From Paraescarpia echinospica (lineage: Eukaryota; Annelida; Polychaeta; Sabellida; Siboglinidae), in contig CM034543.1 in assembly GCA_020002185.1 (NCBI GenBank), positions 28,686,572 through 28,750,571 of the forward strand: 64,000 nt of DNA, in the 5' to 3' direction. Shown here piece after piece: positions 21,701 through 36,700 of this stretch. A program made the translations under genes and the position numbers. The stretch's first letter is position 1. Each line of letters begins with the position of its first letter. The notes under the pieces are model-generated. The model made no database searches and had not been told where the DNA came from. It saw only the letters and a list, made by a program, of their open reading frames with translations.

Positions 21701-24700
21701 CAAACACCCATTGGACTCCTACCTTCCCAGTTCATCCGAGAAGTTGATGCCTTCACTCATCTTTCCACCGACCACACACAGCAGAACCGCGCCCGTGAAC
21801 ACCGACGCCTTGTTGGACAGGTGGTGCTACAAGCATCCCGAGATGAGGTAATTTACTACATGGAATATAACCTACTGATATGACGCATTAAGACATGAAA
21901 AATATTACTTATAACTTGTCATACTAACTAGTTATACTACTATTTCCAATTTGAGATTCTTGTACTACAGATAATATTCCAGTTTGAGAATACAATGTGA
22001 ATCACTTGTAGAACAGAGCAACAGCAACAGAAGCCAATGACACACTGGCGATCCACCAACGATACACCATTGATACACAAGTTACACACCAGCAATACAC
22101 CTGCGATGCACAAATGATACACCAGCAGTATACAAACGATACACCAACGATACACAAGCAATACTCCAACAATAAATAAACAGTACATTAACAATGCACT
22201 AGTTAGCGATACACCAGCAATACACCAGCGATACACCAGCAATAAACCATGGATACACAAACGATACACCAGCAAATGGCAGCAATACACCTGCGATACA
22301 CTGACCTTGATGTAAGTGGTGTATTCACTGAGCATGTGGTCGACCTGGCAGGCATGTCTCGGCTCACGGAAGATCTGAAACAACAACGTCGCATCCACCT
22401 CTAACAGCAAGTTGTAACAATTATTAGCAGGAAGTTCACTGAATCAAGTGTACTTGATGGTTCGGTGTACGGCAACCAGGAGGTGTTTATGGGTAGCAAA
22501 GCACGCATCTGCAGAAAGTGTCGATTAAATGTAGTATTTGAATGTTGTGTTTACAATTTGAATATTCGGCGGGCACTACTGTCAAATTGCAAACACTGTT
22601 TCGGACTTATCAGACGCAACGTGACCGGCAGCTTCCCTTCAACATACCTATTTTATGCAATACTTAAATGAATATTAATAAATGAATGAACATACACGTA
22701 CCTCTAATAGATCCACCAACAACCATTCAACAAATTGCCTGGTTTGTCAACTGCCACCAAAAATCAACATTCCATTTCTAAGTGTACATATATGCCAGGG
22801 GCCGGTTTCATGAAGCGGCTAAGAAGGTTCTTAACACTAAGATGGTTGTCTTAGTAAATGAAGTGATTTTTTTAATATAAGCGAACACAGGAGTTTACGC
22901 AAACACGTGACGCTAAGTAATTGCATAACTTTAAATACTCTTCATGAAACCGGCCCCAGGTTCCCAGTTAATCTTTATTTATCCCTTGATATGTTCCATG
23001 GGTTCATTATGCTACCTATTTCCTTCACAAGGTTCACTGACAAAACAAAATAAGGGTTTATAGTCTATAAGCATACCTTTTTGGATCTACTACCACTGTA
23101 CCTTTTAGGGTCTACCACCATACCTTTTAGGGTCTACCACCATACCTTTTAGGGTCTACCACTGCACTTTTTAGGGTCTACCACCATACCTTTTAGGGTC
23201 TACCACCATACATTTTAGGGTCAAACACTGCATCTTTTAGGGTCTAACACTGCATCTTTTAGGGTCTACCACCATACTTTTCAGGGTCTACTACCATACC
23301 TTTCAGGGGGTCTGTCACCATACCTTTTAGGGTCTACTATTGTACCTTTTAGGGACTACCACCATACCTTTTACGGTCTAACGCTGCCCCTTTCAGAGTC
23401 TACCACCATACATTTTAATTTACACCATAAATGAGTGGAACAGATTATCAGTTGATTGTGTGAGTGCTTGCAACATGAACTACCGGTATTTAGACGTAAA
23501 TAGACATACCTCAGAAGGGTGGGATACAGATAGATAAAAAAGTATGGACTTTCGATAAGCCAAAGGCTTCCTTATCCCCTTGTCATCTAGAGTTAATTCT
23601 GTGGATGGCAGTCTCGTTAAATCTTTCATCGTCTACCACTACCTTTTCGGGTCTACCACTGTACCTTTTTTCTTGCCGCCATCTTCTCAAGGAAGCCGTT
23701 GGTTTCCCAGTGTGAGTAGACGCGTCTCTCGTACTCATAGGATGGGAAGAACACAACGATGCCCCCCGGCACGATGTTACACAGGTTGTACATGACGCGT
23801 CCCAGCTCATGCATCTGGGATGAGACCACAATAGAATTTACATAGGCGGCCATTAAAACCTACCTTAATTTAACTACAGATTTTCTTTACTCTCAGTGCA
23901 TGAAACATTAATTGTCTGACTTCAAGTGGAAAATTTCATATTTCGCTGCATGAGTGAAAAATCCACCCAAACCTGATACCCCTCAATTTGGTCCCAATCT
24001 GGTGATAGATTTATAAATATTGATGTGTTCTGCAAAATAGTCACTGTGTGAATAAGTGAGCGACTAGCATATATTTATTCATACGTTATAAAAGATCTAA
24101 TGCAGTAGTACATTCAGTATTCATTAGACCAACATGTCCCACGTAAAATGCTCAACAAATTTCACACAACACCAAAACACTATTTTCATAAAGGTTTCCT
24201 TTAGTGGATAATAGCAGATGGACACTAATTGTGGTCTACAGGCATCTAAGAACAACACTGTCTTGCTATGACTGGGGATCCCAGGGAGCAATTTCACCAA
24301 CAGTCTTATCAGCTCACAAGTCAGATTTTGCTCTTTTTTTCTTATGTGCTGAAGTTGTCAACACCAGGGTGCGCCACCAGGACACTTTCGCCGGTGTGTC
24401 ACAGAAATAGTGTCCCTGGTGATGTGATGGCAGAGGTGTTTTGCATTTAAAAAAAGTTCCTTAAATTTGACAACTGATTCTGTTTAATGATGGATTTTAT
24501 TTCTTTCCTTGAGCTTATTATTGCAAGTACAAAAGTCCGTTGCGCGCACCTTGTCACAGGACTATATTGTCACAGGACTATATTGTCACAGGACAACCTT
24601 GTCCCAGGACAACCTTGTCACAGGACTACATCATCACAGGACAACCTCGTTACAGGAAACCTTGTCTCAGGACAACCTTGTCACAGTACTATATTGTTTC

Positions 24701-27700
24701 AGAACAACCTTGTCTCGGGACTATATTGTCACAGGACAACCTTGTCTCAGGACAACCTTGTCACAGGACTACATCATCACAGGACAACCTTGTTACAGGA
24801 AACCTTGTCTCAGGACAACCTTGTCACAGTACTATATTGTTTCAGAACAACCTTGTCTCGGGACTATATTGTCACAGGACAACATTGTCTTAGGACTATA
24901 TTGTCACAGGACAACCTTGTCTCAGGACTGTACTGTCACAGGACAACCTTCTCTCAGAACTGTATTGTCACTGGACAACCTTGTCTGAAGACAACCTTGT
25001 CACAGGACTATATTGTTTCAGGAAAACCTTGTCACATGACAACATTGTCACATGACTGCCTTGTTACATGACTATATTGTCATAGGACCAACTTAAAATA
25101 GTTTAATTTTTTTTTAACAATCTATCAGTGTAGCTTAAATGTTACATAAAGGCGAGGCCTAATTCTTGTTGTGCATTTATTAAAAGCGGATAATTAATTA
25201 TGTCAAGGAGGATTCACCTTAATAAATATTATTACCCTGGTTGGATTTGACCCGGGCAGATTAACAATGGCTTTGTGAATAAATCCTATCCTTGATGGAT
25301 TACGTACACTTCCGTTTTTTGGACTTGTTTAGTTTTATCCAGTGGATTTATGCACAATTGTGCAGGGGATTGTTGATGAAGAACCCTGAGTGTTTAGTCT
25401 GATGAGACATTGCCCTTAGATGACAGACCATAGTCTCGGGGGTGATCTCATGCAAGTATTGACCACATAAACAGTACAGCCAGATGTATGTCAGATTATG
25501 GCCACATCCAGACGGTCACCTTAGTCTGTTGATGTGTGTTAATTAGTTGCACTGGTCAGTTGATTAAGGCGTCATCTTGACCAATATATGTAGGACAGTA
25601 GGCCACATTAGGCAGAGCAGGTCAGTGTTGGTTCACAGCTGGGTCAATCGGTTGACCAGTGGCCAGTCTGGGTGAGAGCAGGAAGTAAGTGAGGACAGGA
25701 GGCTTGACCACTGCAATACACAACAGCCCTGGTCAAACGCTAATTGGTTAGGATCAAATATTGTTTTATTTGTGTAACAATTTTTTAAATATTTATCTAA
25801 TTTAAACAATATATACACTGTACATGTATACATATTTATATGTTATATTTCATTTACGTAATATATCACTTTAATATAAATATCACATTTAGAATATATC
25901 ATAATATAATAATTATGTGAATTATTTAATCTAGTATCACAATTTATAATCATTTAAAGTGTGAAATATATAAAAACATAACTGAGACCATCTTTTGATA
26001 GGGTTTTTGCAAAGTGCAAACACTTTTATATGCTTATTTTTCCTAACTGCTGATAATTGGCTTTATTTATCACCCAGAAATAATGTCTGAGATGAGAAAA
26101 TAATTACATTCACAGCTATTATCTGGATATGCAAATAATGTGTATGCAATGCCATGTTCTACTTTCAGAGAAGTACTAAAAGTAGCACAGGCACAAACAG
26201 AGAGTGCATCATATAACGTCTTACATTAATTGATAAATACTGTTACACAGGGACACAGAACTTTCACCTCAGGTCGCTACCATGACCTACTTTGTTGTCG
26301 GTAAACAGGAGAACAACAGCCACCAGGGGGCAGATGCAGGTCAAGTCACATTTGACCTCTGGGGTCACCCAGGCCTTAGTGACTACTGCTATATCTTATT
26401 CACTGTAACTCAATATAATAACTATTTTCTCTAATGCTATTCATTAATTTATTTACATTTTAAAATGATGTTGTAAGGGTACATTTATTTTAATGCATTA
26501 TTACTACCAGCAGTAATATCTTATAACCCATATCCTGTCCAAATGTTTTCTCAGCAAATTAGCTATTGATATTTTAACGCTACTATTGATATGTTAACGT
26601 TATACACAGATTTTAAAATTGAATAAGCATTTTTGCTGCAGAATATTTGACATGAACGATGTGAGAACAAAAGGTAGATCCATTTAATCAAAGAACAAAA
26701 CATGATAACAATGTCGGTCATCACAGGTGTTGGTTCATCGAACACATTTTGCAGAAAAAAACAGTTATTAAGATGCAAACACCCGATTCAGGAACAAATT
26801 ATTTGTTAAAGATTTTATGTCAGTACTAGCTTACAACCACCTGTGTAGCAATAAACCAATGGCAACTGTTATCACTGTTACAGTATTTGGATCTTAACTT
26901 TACAACAGTGGCACACTCAGTTTATTACCAACTAACTTACACCCTCCAGTGGAGAAATAAACAAAGGGCAACTGTTATCACCATTACAGTACTGGGATCT
27001 TAACTTTACAACAGTGGCACACTCAGTTTATTATCAACTAACTTACACGTCCAGTGGATAAATAAATAAAGGGCGACTGTTATCACCGTTACAATATTGA
27101 GATCTTAACTTTACAACAGTGGCACACTCAGTTTATTATCAACTAACTTACACCTCCAGTGGAGAAATAAACAAAGGGCAACTGTTATCACCATTACAGT
27201 ATTGGGATCTTAACTTCACAACAGTGGCACACTCAGTTTATTATCAACTAACTTACACCCTCCAGTGGAGCAATAAACAAAGGGCAACTGTTATCACTGA
27301 TACAGTATTTGGATCTTAACTTTACAACAGTGGCGCACTCAGTTTATTACCAACTAATTTACACCCTCCAGTGAAGAAATAAACAAAGGGCAACTGTTAT
27401 CACCATTACAGTACTGGGATCTTAACTTTACAACAGTGGCACACTCAGTTTATTATCAACTAACTTACACCTCCAGTGGAGAAATAAATAAAGGGCGACT
27501 GTTATCACCGTTACAATATTGGGATCTTAACTTTACAACAGTGGCACACTCAGTTTATTATCAACTAACTTACACCTCCAGTGGAGAAATAAACAAAGGG
27601 CAACTGTTATCACCATTACAGTATTGGGATCTTAACTTCACAACAGTGGCACACTCAGTTTATTATCAACTAACTTACACCCTCCAGTGGAGCAATAAAC

Positions 27701-30700
27701 AAAGGGCAACTGTTATCACTGATACAGTATTTGGATCTTAACTTTACAACAGTGGCGCACTCAGTTTATTACCAACTAACTTACACCCTCCAGTGAAGAA
27801 ATAAACAAAGGGCAACTGTTATCACCATTACAGTATTTGGATCTTAACTTTACAACAGTGGCGCACTCAGTTTATTACCAACTAACTTACACCCTCCAGT
27901 GAAGAAATAAACAAAGGGCAACTGCTATCACCATTACAGTATTTGGATCTTAACTTTACAACAGTGGCACACTCAGTTTATTATCAACTAACTTACACCC
28001 TCCAGTGAAGAAATAAACAAAGGGCGACTGTTATCACTGATACAGTATTTGGATCTTAACTTTACAACAGTGGCACACTCAGATTATTATCAACTAACTT
28101 ACACCCTCCAGTGGAGCAATAAACCAAAGGCAACTGTTATCACCATTACAGTATTTGGATCTTAACTTTACAGCAGTGGCGCACTCAGTTTATTACCAAC
28201 TGTTTTACACCCTCCAGTGGAGCAATAAACCAATGGCAACTGTTATCACCATTACAGTATTTGGATCTTAACTTTACAGCAGTGGCACACTCAGATTATT
28301 ATCAACTAACTTACACCCTCCAGTGGAGCAATAAACCAATGGCAACTGTTATCACCATTACAGTATTTGGATCTTAACTTTACAACAGTGGCACACTCAG
28401 ATTATTATCAACTAACTTACACCCTCCAGTGGTGCAATAAACCAAAGGCAACTGTTATCACTATTACAGTATTTGGATCTTAACTTTACAACAATGGCAC
28501 ACTCAGTTTATTATCAACTAACTTACACCCTCCAGTGAAGCAATAAACCAAAGGCAACTGTTATCACCATTACAGTATTTGGATCTTAACTTTACAGCAG
28601 TGGCACACTCAGATTATTATCAACTAACTTACACCCTCCAGTGGAGCAATAAACCAATGGCAACTGTTATCACCATTACAGTATTTGGATCTTAACTTTA
28701 CAACAGTGGCACACTCAGATTATTATCAACTAACTTACATCCTCCAGTGGAGCAATAAACCAAAGGCAACTGTTATCACTATTACAGTATTTGGATCTTA
28801 ACTTTACAACAATGGCACACTCAGTTTATTATCAACTAACTTACACCCTCCAGTGAAGCAATAAACCAAAGGCAACTGTTATCACCATTACAGTATTTGG
28901 ATCTTAACTTTACAGCAGTGGCGCACTCAGTTTATTACCAACTGATTTACACCCTCCAGTGAAGCAATAAACCAAAGGCAACTGTTATCACCATTACAGT
29001 ATTTGGATCTTAACTTTACAGCAGTGGCGCACTCAGTTTATTACCAACTGATTTACACCCTCCAGTGAAGCAATAAACCAAAGGCAACTGTTATCACCAT
29101 TACAGTATTTGGATCTTAACTTTACAGCAGTGGCGCACTCAGTTATTTGGATTTAACCAACAGTGACTCAGTTTACAACCACCCTCCAGTGAAGCAATAA
29201 ACCAAAGGCAACTGTTATCACCATTACAGTATTTGGATCTTAACTTTACAGCAGTGGCGCACTCAGTTTATTACCAATTGATTTACACCCTCCAGTGGAG
29301 CAATAAACCAAAGGCAACTGTTATCAACATTACAGTATTTGGATCTTAACTTTACAACAGTGGCACACTCAGATTATTATCAACTAACTTACACCTCCAG
29401 TGGAGAAATAAACAAAGGGCAACTGTTATCACTATTACAGTATTTGGATCTTAACTTTACAACAATGGCACACTCAGTTTATTATCAACTAACTTACACC
29501 CTCCAGTGGAGCAATAAACCAAAGGCAACTGTTATCACCATTACAGTATTTGGATCTTAACTTTACAGCAGTGGCGCACTCAGTTTATTACCAACTGATT
29601 TACACCCTCCAGTGAAGCAATAAACCAAAGGCAACTGTTATCACCATTACAGTATTTGGATCTTAACTTTACAGCAGTGGCGCACTCAGTTTATTACCAA
29701 CTGATTTACACCCTCCAGTGGAGCAATAAACCAAAGGCAACTGTTATCACCATTACAGTATTTGGATCTTAACTTTACAACAGTGGCACACTCAGTTTAT
29801 TATCAACTAACTTACACCCTCCAGTGAAGCAATAAACCAAAGGCAACTGTTATCACCATTACAGTATTTGGATCTTAACTTTACAGCAGTGGCGCACTCA
29901 GTTTATTACCAACTGATTTACACCCTCCAGTGGAGCAATAAACCAATGGCAACTGTTATCACCATTACAGTATTTGGATCTTAACTTTACAACAGTGGCA
30001 CACTCAGTTTATTATCAACTAACTTACACCCTCCAGTGAAGCAATAAACCAAAGGCAACTGTTATCACCATTACAGTATTTGGATCTTAACTTTACAACA
30101 GTGGCACACTCAGATTATTATCAACTAACTTACACCCTCCAGTGGAGCAATAAACCAAAGGCAACTGTTATCACCATTACAGTATTTGGATCTTAAATTC
30201 ACTCCTCTGGATCATTACTTCGGCTGTCATCAGCTATTAGATGAGAGGTCAGAGGTCCAAGGAAATGAATTAAGATAGAAAGAGGTGAGTAAACTTCAAT
30301 ACCTGGGGGAGATGCACTTACGATGATCAAAGGTAAGCATATTAATATCTAGATGAGTCTTAAAAGTATAAAATGTGTTTCCCCAAATAAGTCATTGTGA
30401 CATCATAATTAGTGATTACGACAACACACTAGTGATTATAACATCATAATTAATTATTATTACATCACTATTAGTCATTATGACATAACAATTAGGTTAT
30501 TGTGACAGTAAAAATAGTCAATATAACATTATAATTATTCACTGAGACCTCATAATTAGTCATAGTTAGTTTACATCCATTCAAAGAACAACAAACCATG
30601 TTAACTGCTGTTATTATTCATCACTCAATATGTCCATTTTTTTACAGACAAAACAATGTGATTTATCTACTGATCGAGAAAATACCAGCAGAGCCAATGT

Positions 30701-33700
30701 GTTCAAAAACAGAACTGACAGACATCTTATTAAAAATGATTAAGTAATTATTTTTAGATCGATTTTTTAAAATACTGCATCCAATATAGTTTTGTAGTGT
30801 CTTAACATTTTAATATATCCTTGACAAACCATTTATAATACATAATAAATTAACTGTATTTTGACACCATTAAATCCGGGGCTGCTGCCCCATTCAAGGG
30901 TGGGTACACACACATCAAATACTATATTTCACAATATAACTGATTTCAAGGAACGCCACCTACCATCTGCGGCGTGTCACGTGACTGGTACGTGAAGTCA
31001 AGTTCGTGTCCTGATGGCCCTCTCGCCATGGCAATGGGCAGAAGCTGCTCAGAGGGAATCACATGACCTGGAATCACATGACGTTGTTTAGTATAGGTTC
31101 AGGTAGAGGGTGTGTCATTATATGTGACGTATTGCAACATTTGAGACCTTCAAACATTTTATGGTATGCTTCTGCCTGTTGCCATGGTTATGAGCATCAG
31201 ATAAAAGAGCACCATTTCAGTTTTACAATATCATTGTCATCTTTGTATGTCAATTTGTTGCAAAGCTATGTTTGGCTGAAATGACCCACCCGAATTCTTC
31301 GGGTGGGCCATTTCCCACCCATTTTTTTCTTCGTTTTGAGACTGATACATCATAGTTAGATACTTACGTTTTAAATCAAGTACAGTTTAATCGAAAACAT
31401 TCATCAAAAAAAACTTTTCAGTAATTCAAATTTTTTTATTATTCAAACTGGTAGTAAATTGTTTATTGTTTCTGAAAATGCAAAAAAAGATACTTCTGCC
31501 TTTGCGAATGTATTTTTTTGTTTTGTGAAATGTACCTTATGGCCTGTCATATATAGTACCAATATATTATATTCTATCACATACTCATCGCAAACTATTA
31601 CATGCTTAACATTGTGAACAACCAATTTACGTCTGCCTAACGTCTGGGAGGAACCCTTAACCTGGCAAAAAACCTTAACCCATTGGGAATTTTGAGAAAA
31701 TAGAGGCGTTACATTTCTTCCAAGGGGTTGTAGATTAATTCCTGAAAGTTTGGTGCCCAGTGTGCAAGCCGTCTAGGAGAAAAACGTTAACACACACACA
31801 CATTAAAACTACAGTCGCGCACCAGGGAACACACAAGTCTGTTTACTCACCACAGGCAAACTCTAGGATGCGCTCAGGCGGAACACCAGCTGTGTAGAAC
31901 AGCTGCTCCTTGAATTCAGTCAACTGATAACAACAACATCAACAGTATCATCATCATCAACAACAACATCATGAACAGCTCAATGATTATAACGAAACCG
32001 ATCACACATTTTCCACTACATTTCCTTTTTTCACTCATGACATATCTTGAATAAGCAATATGTATTATTATTATTATCAACCAACTGACATCACCATAAT
32101 CGCTATGATGCAACTGACTTGATAACAACAACACAATGATTTCAATTTTGTCCACTAGTAACATCATCATATTGCCTGAAATTCAAAATAAAATCACAAT
32201 AATTATAATTAATATTTAAAAAAAATTATTTTATTTTTTAAATTTGATTATCTCTAGATAATTGAATAGCACCATCTGAAAGGTAAGTTATCAGCATCTC
32301 AAACACACTAATTGATCAGGTTACTGGCTGGTCAGGCACTGATGAATTACTGACCAATCAGACACTGATGAGTAACTGACTGGTCAGGTACCTAGTTACT
32401 GGTCAGTTACTGGTCAGTCAGGCAGTAACTAATTACTGGTCAGTGCAGAACAAATAGGTTACAAATAAGTGAGGAACTGGTCAGTTATTGATTACTCATC
32501 CACTGACCAGTCAGACACCAACAACGACTGGACACTGACCGGTTGCATGGTTCCTCCGGCCACAATGACCGCTCTAGCCTCGGACACGACCTCGGTGAAG
32601 TGGACGGCCGGATTGAGCAGCAGGAACTTGAGGCTGGACTTTGTGGCGACATCTGACCGGGGAAATACAATGTATGACATGACACTTGACATAGACATGG
32701 CACTTAACACAATATAACACTTGACACAATGTGATTCAACACTTGACACAATATAAAATGACACTTGACACAATATAACATGACACTTGACATAATGTGA
32801 TACAACACTTGACACAATATAACATGACACTTGACACAATGTGATACAACACTTGACACAATATAACATGACACAATGTGATACAACACTTGACACAATA
32901 TAACATGACACTTGACACAATGTGATACAACACTTGACACAATATAACATGACACAATGTAATACAACACTTGACACAATATAACATGACACAATGTAAT
33001 ACAACACTTGACACAATATAACATGACACTTGACACAATGTGATACAACACATGACACAATGTAATACAACACTTGACACAATATAACATGACACTTGAC
33101 ACAATGTGATACAACACTTGACACAATATAACATGACACAATGTAATACAACACTTGACACAATATAACATGACACTTGACACAATGTGATACAACACTT
33201 GACACAATATAACATGACACAATGTAATACAACACTTGACACAATATAACATGACACTTGACACAATGTGATACAACACTTGACACAATATAACATGACA
33301 CAATGTGATACAACACTTGACACAATATAACATGACACTTGACACAATGTGATACAACACTTGACACAATATAACATGACACTTGACACAATGTGATACA
33401 ACACTTGACACAATATAATACAACACTTGACATAATGTGATAACAAATTTGACATAACATGACACAACACTTAATGAAACATGACACAACACTTGACACA
33501 ATGCGATACAACACTTGACACAGCATGACATGAAACATTTCTGTTATAAATTTAACAAACAGGAAACATTACAGACCTGGAGCTTATCCTTACTGTTTAG
33601 GTTGTCACGTACAACACAATTTGTCTCGTATGACACAATTTGTCCCATATGACACATTGTTAATTATCATAAAGTATGTTAAGTTGTTATAATTATTTAC

Positions 33701-36700
33701 AAATGCTGAATTAACGTCCTGCATATCTGTAACATACTTTCAGCTTATTTTTAATAAAACGGGTGATTAGAAGGAATTTCAAGTGTTAACTGTGATGTTA
33801 TTCACACTTTTTGTCTGTCCGTACGACACTTTCTTTTAAGATACAACATATTGTTAACACGGTAAAAAAGCTTATATTTTAATGAAACAACTTCCGACTA
33901 CTTGTTAAGATCACTAACTACTTTTTTTAAATAAGTTTCAAGAATGTTTTCATCAACTCACTGAATTATCCAACTTACTATGTTGACCAAAATATTGTTT
34001 ATTCTCTTCGTCCTGTATGACACACCACTTTTAATAATATTATTTAATATTTATAGAGCGCAATATGCATAATATGCCCAAAGCGCTGTACAATAAAATC
34101 CAATCAAGCGATTCAATGTATACTTATAAAAACTGCAAAAAAGAAACTTAAGATAAATGTAGAACAAATTAAGTTAGTTATATTAAAACTATTCATTAAC
34201 AAAAAAAAAAAATTATATAAATTAGACCTGTTAATATTACATTTATATACATGCATACCTATACATACATAGCCACACGCACGCACGCATACATAAATAA
34301 ATACTGATACATGCACTCAAAATAATATATCTATATGTATAAAAGTAATATATACAGTAAAATGTCCTCAAATGAAATATTAAAAACGTCAGCAGTATTG
34401 AGCTTTGAACATGTGCGTCTTTAGTGTCTTTCTGAACGCCGACAGAGTTCTGCTGCACTTGATAGCAATGGGCAGTGCATTCCATAGTCGAGGTCCAATC
34501 ACACGAAAGGACCTGTCCCCGAAACTGACCAGGTTCGTTCGTGGAACTTTTGTACTAATTAAACCTTCACAAGAATTTACAAAGCACTGTTGGCAATTGG
34601 AATAAGTTATCACATGGAAGGACTCTCTGTTAGTCACATAACAGCTGGTGTTTGCATGGTTGTGTGTTCTAAAAACAAAAAAATGGGCCAAGTGGCCCTG
34701 AAGTCCTTTGGACTAATACGTCTATATGTGACCCCGGCTGAGTGATAAGTCGGAAAAATTGTAACATTGTTTTCTTACATCCTTGTAAAGGTTTGGTAGG
34801 GTGCTTTACACGGTTTCAAAAAATATGACTGCTACAAAAATTGGCAAATTTATGGAGCATTGAACATGGTAGGGATCAAAAAGTGAAAATAAAGAAAACG
34901 GCTGTTGAAGTTTTACATTATATATGCAAATGGATTGCATGGAAATATTACATGTACAACATTCAAATGTGGCACACAGTATGTAATATGTATGTTATGT
35001 TGCAATGATACACTGGAAGTACAAATGTGCTGCTACAAAGACTTATCAAGTTATGCCAGATTATGTCTTCATGTGTAAAACTAAGAGGACAGATTATCTG
35101 AGAGCAAAAGGTAGACTCACTGTTTGACACAGTTTAAAACCTACAGGCAACTGTCCAGTTTAACAGGGGTCTAGTGGCTTAATGCTGTTTGTTGACACAA
35201 GCTACTGCCAGTGACCAATTACAGATTAGTCACAGTTTCCATCAAACAATAGCAGGCAGAGAATCTTAGCTCCACAGCTGGGTGTAATACACAACCAGAG
35301 CCACCACTGATTCATGGTCAAGTAGATTAGCTCAATGCACCAACTAAGACAATACACAACACTGTGAGTGACAGTGTCCAGAGTGAGGCCTAAGCAGTGT
35401 CCTCATTGCTGAATAGATCAATTAAACCTGCCAAGTGGGTGACATTCTGCACAAGTGTTCATTAATCCTTAGTGATTGTTCAGAACACCAGACTGACCAC
35501 ATACCTAAACAAAGCGAATGTAATAGGTGAAGAACAGGCAGTGTTCAAATAGGGGTATTGGTTGAATTGTATTTGTCTTGACGCAAAAGGCTTTATTGTG
35601 CCTTCATCGATTATAAGAAAGCATTTGATTTAGTAGACCGGTCCTCACTGTGGTCTAAGATAATTTCATGCGGTATTAATGGTATTGTGTTGAAAGTTGT
35701 ATACAACATATACAAAAATGCTAAATCATGTATACATCAGGGCCAGGCTGTGTCAGCCTTCTTCTCATGTGATGTATAGGTATGGCAAGGAGAAAACTTG
35801 TGTCCTTTGTTATTTGCTATTTACCTGAATCATTTTGAACACTGTTAGTCACAATTATAACGGACTTGACATGGCAGCTGGTGAAATTTACAACAACCTT
35901 AGGGATGATGATGTAGAAAATGTATGTTCTACTATATGCTGATGACACTAGAATGATTCAATCAAATACAGATTTCTTGCTTGTGTATAGTGGAACTATG
36001 TCAACTCTTCTAATGGTTGACATTTGGTTGTTTCAGGTGTCAACTATATTGTGAATCTGTAATTATTAGTCTATATTGATACAATTGATTTACACAGTAC
36101 CATGTCTACACAAGGCATGGCAAGCGTAAACAGAACAGTAGAATGCATTTGATATCAATAAAGTGTAGGATATTTCACTCTATAGTTGTCCAGAATATGA
36201 ATTTTTTATGTTTGTCACCTACAGGGGACAGAATATTAATTTTCTATGTTTGTCACCTACAGGTTTCTACAGACAATACATATGTAACCAATAGACACCA
36301 CAGTCACACCATTTTATAATAATTAAATGAACATCAAAATAAACACAACTTGCAATTATAGAAAATCAATAGTTTTGAAGATAAAAAGTGTTAGGCAACT
36401 GTTCAGTCTAACAGGGGTCAAGTGTGTCTATTCTGCCTGGGCCCTGTGACCAATTAAAGATTAGTCAAGGTCTCAATGGAACAGTAGCACTAGGCTGCAG
36501 AGTTTAGTCATGGTGTTGACTTTGTGGCACATTAAACCAAATCTACTGTTGGGGGTGGTCTCAAAACCACATCACTAGATAAAGTAAAACTTTTGCACTT
36601 TGGGGGCCCCTTAGATGCCCTTAGAATGATTCAATCAAATATAGATTTCTTGTATATAGTGGCAGCACCCTAAGATACATCAGGTCAAAATTAGAAAAAA

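Noticed and set aside
24487..25071. 194-codon and overlapping frames
   Set aside because: Explained by the 16-17-bp minisatellite in DDX11 intron 21.
26836..30195. Array as CRISPR or as coding repeats
   Set aside because: Head-to-tail 106-bp units without variable spacers; open frames arise only where 105-bp variants neighbour each other.
32492..33538. 348-, 275- and 244-codon minus-strand frames as genes
   Set aside because: They are produced by the 44/37-bp minisatellite, being open in all three frames with the same repeated peptide; only the exon 19 part is real coding sequence.
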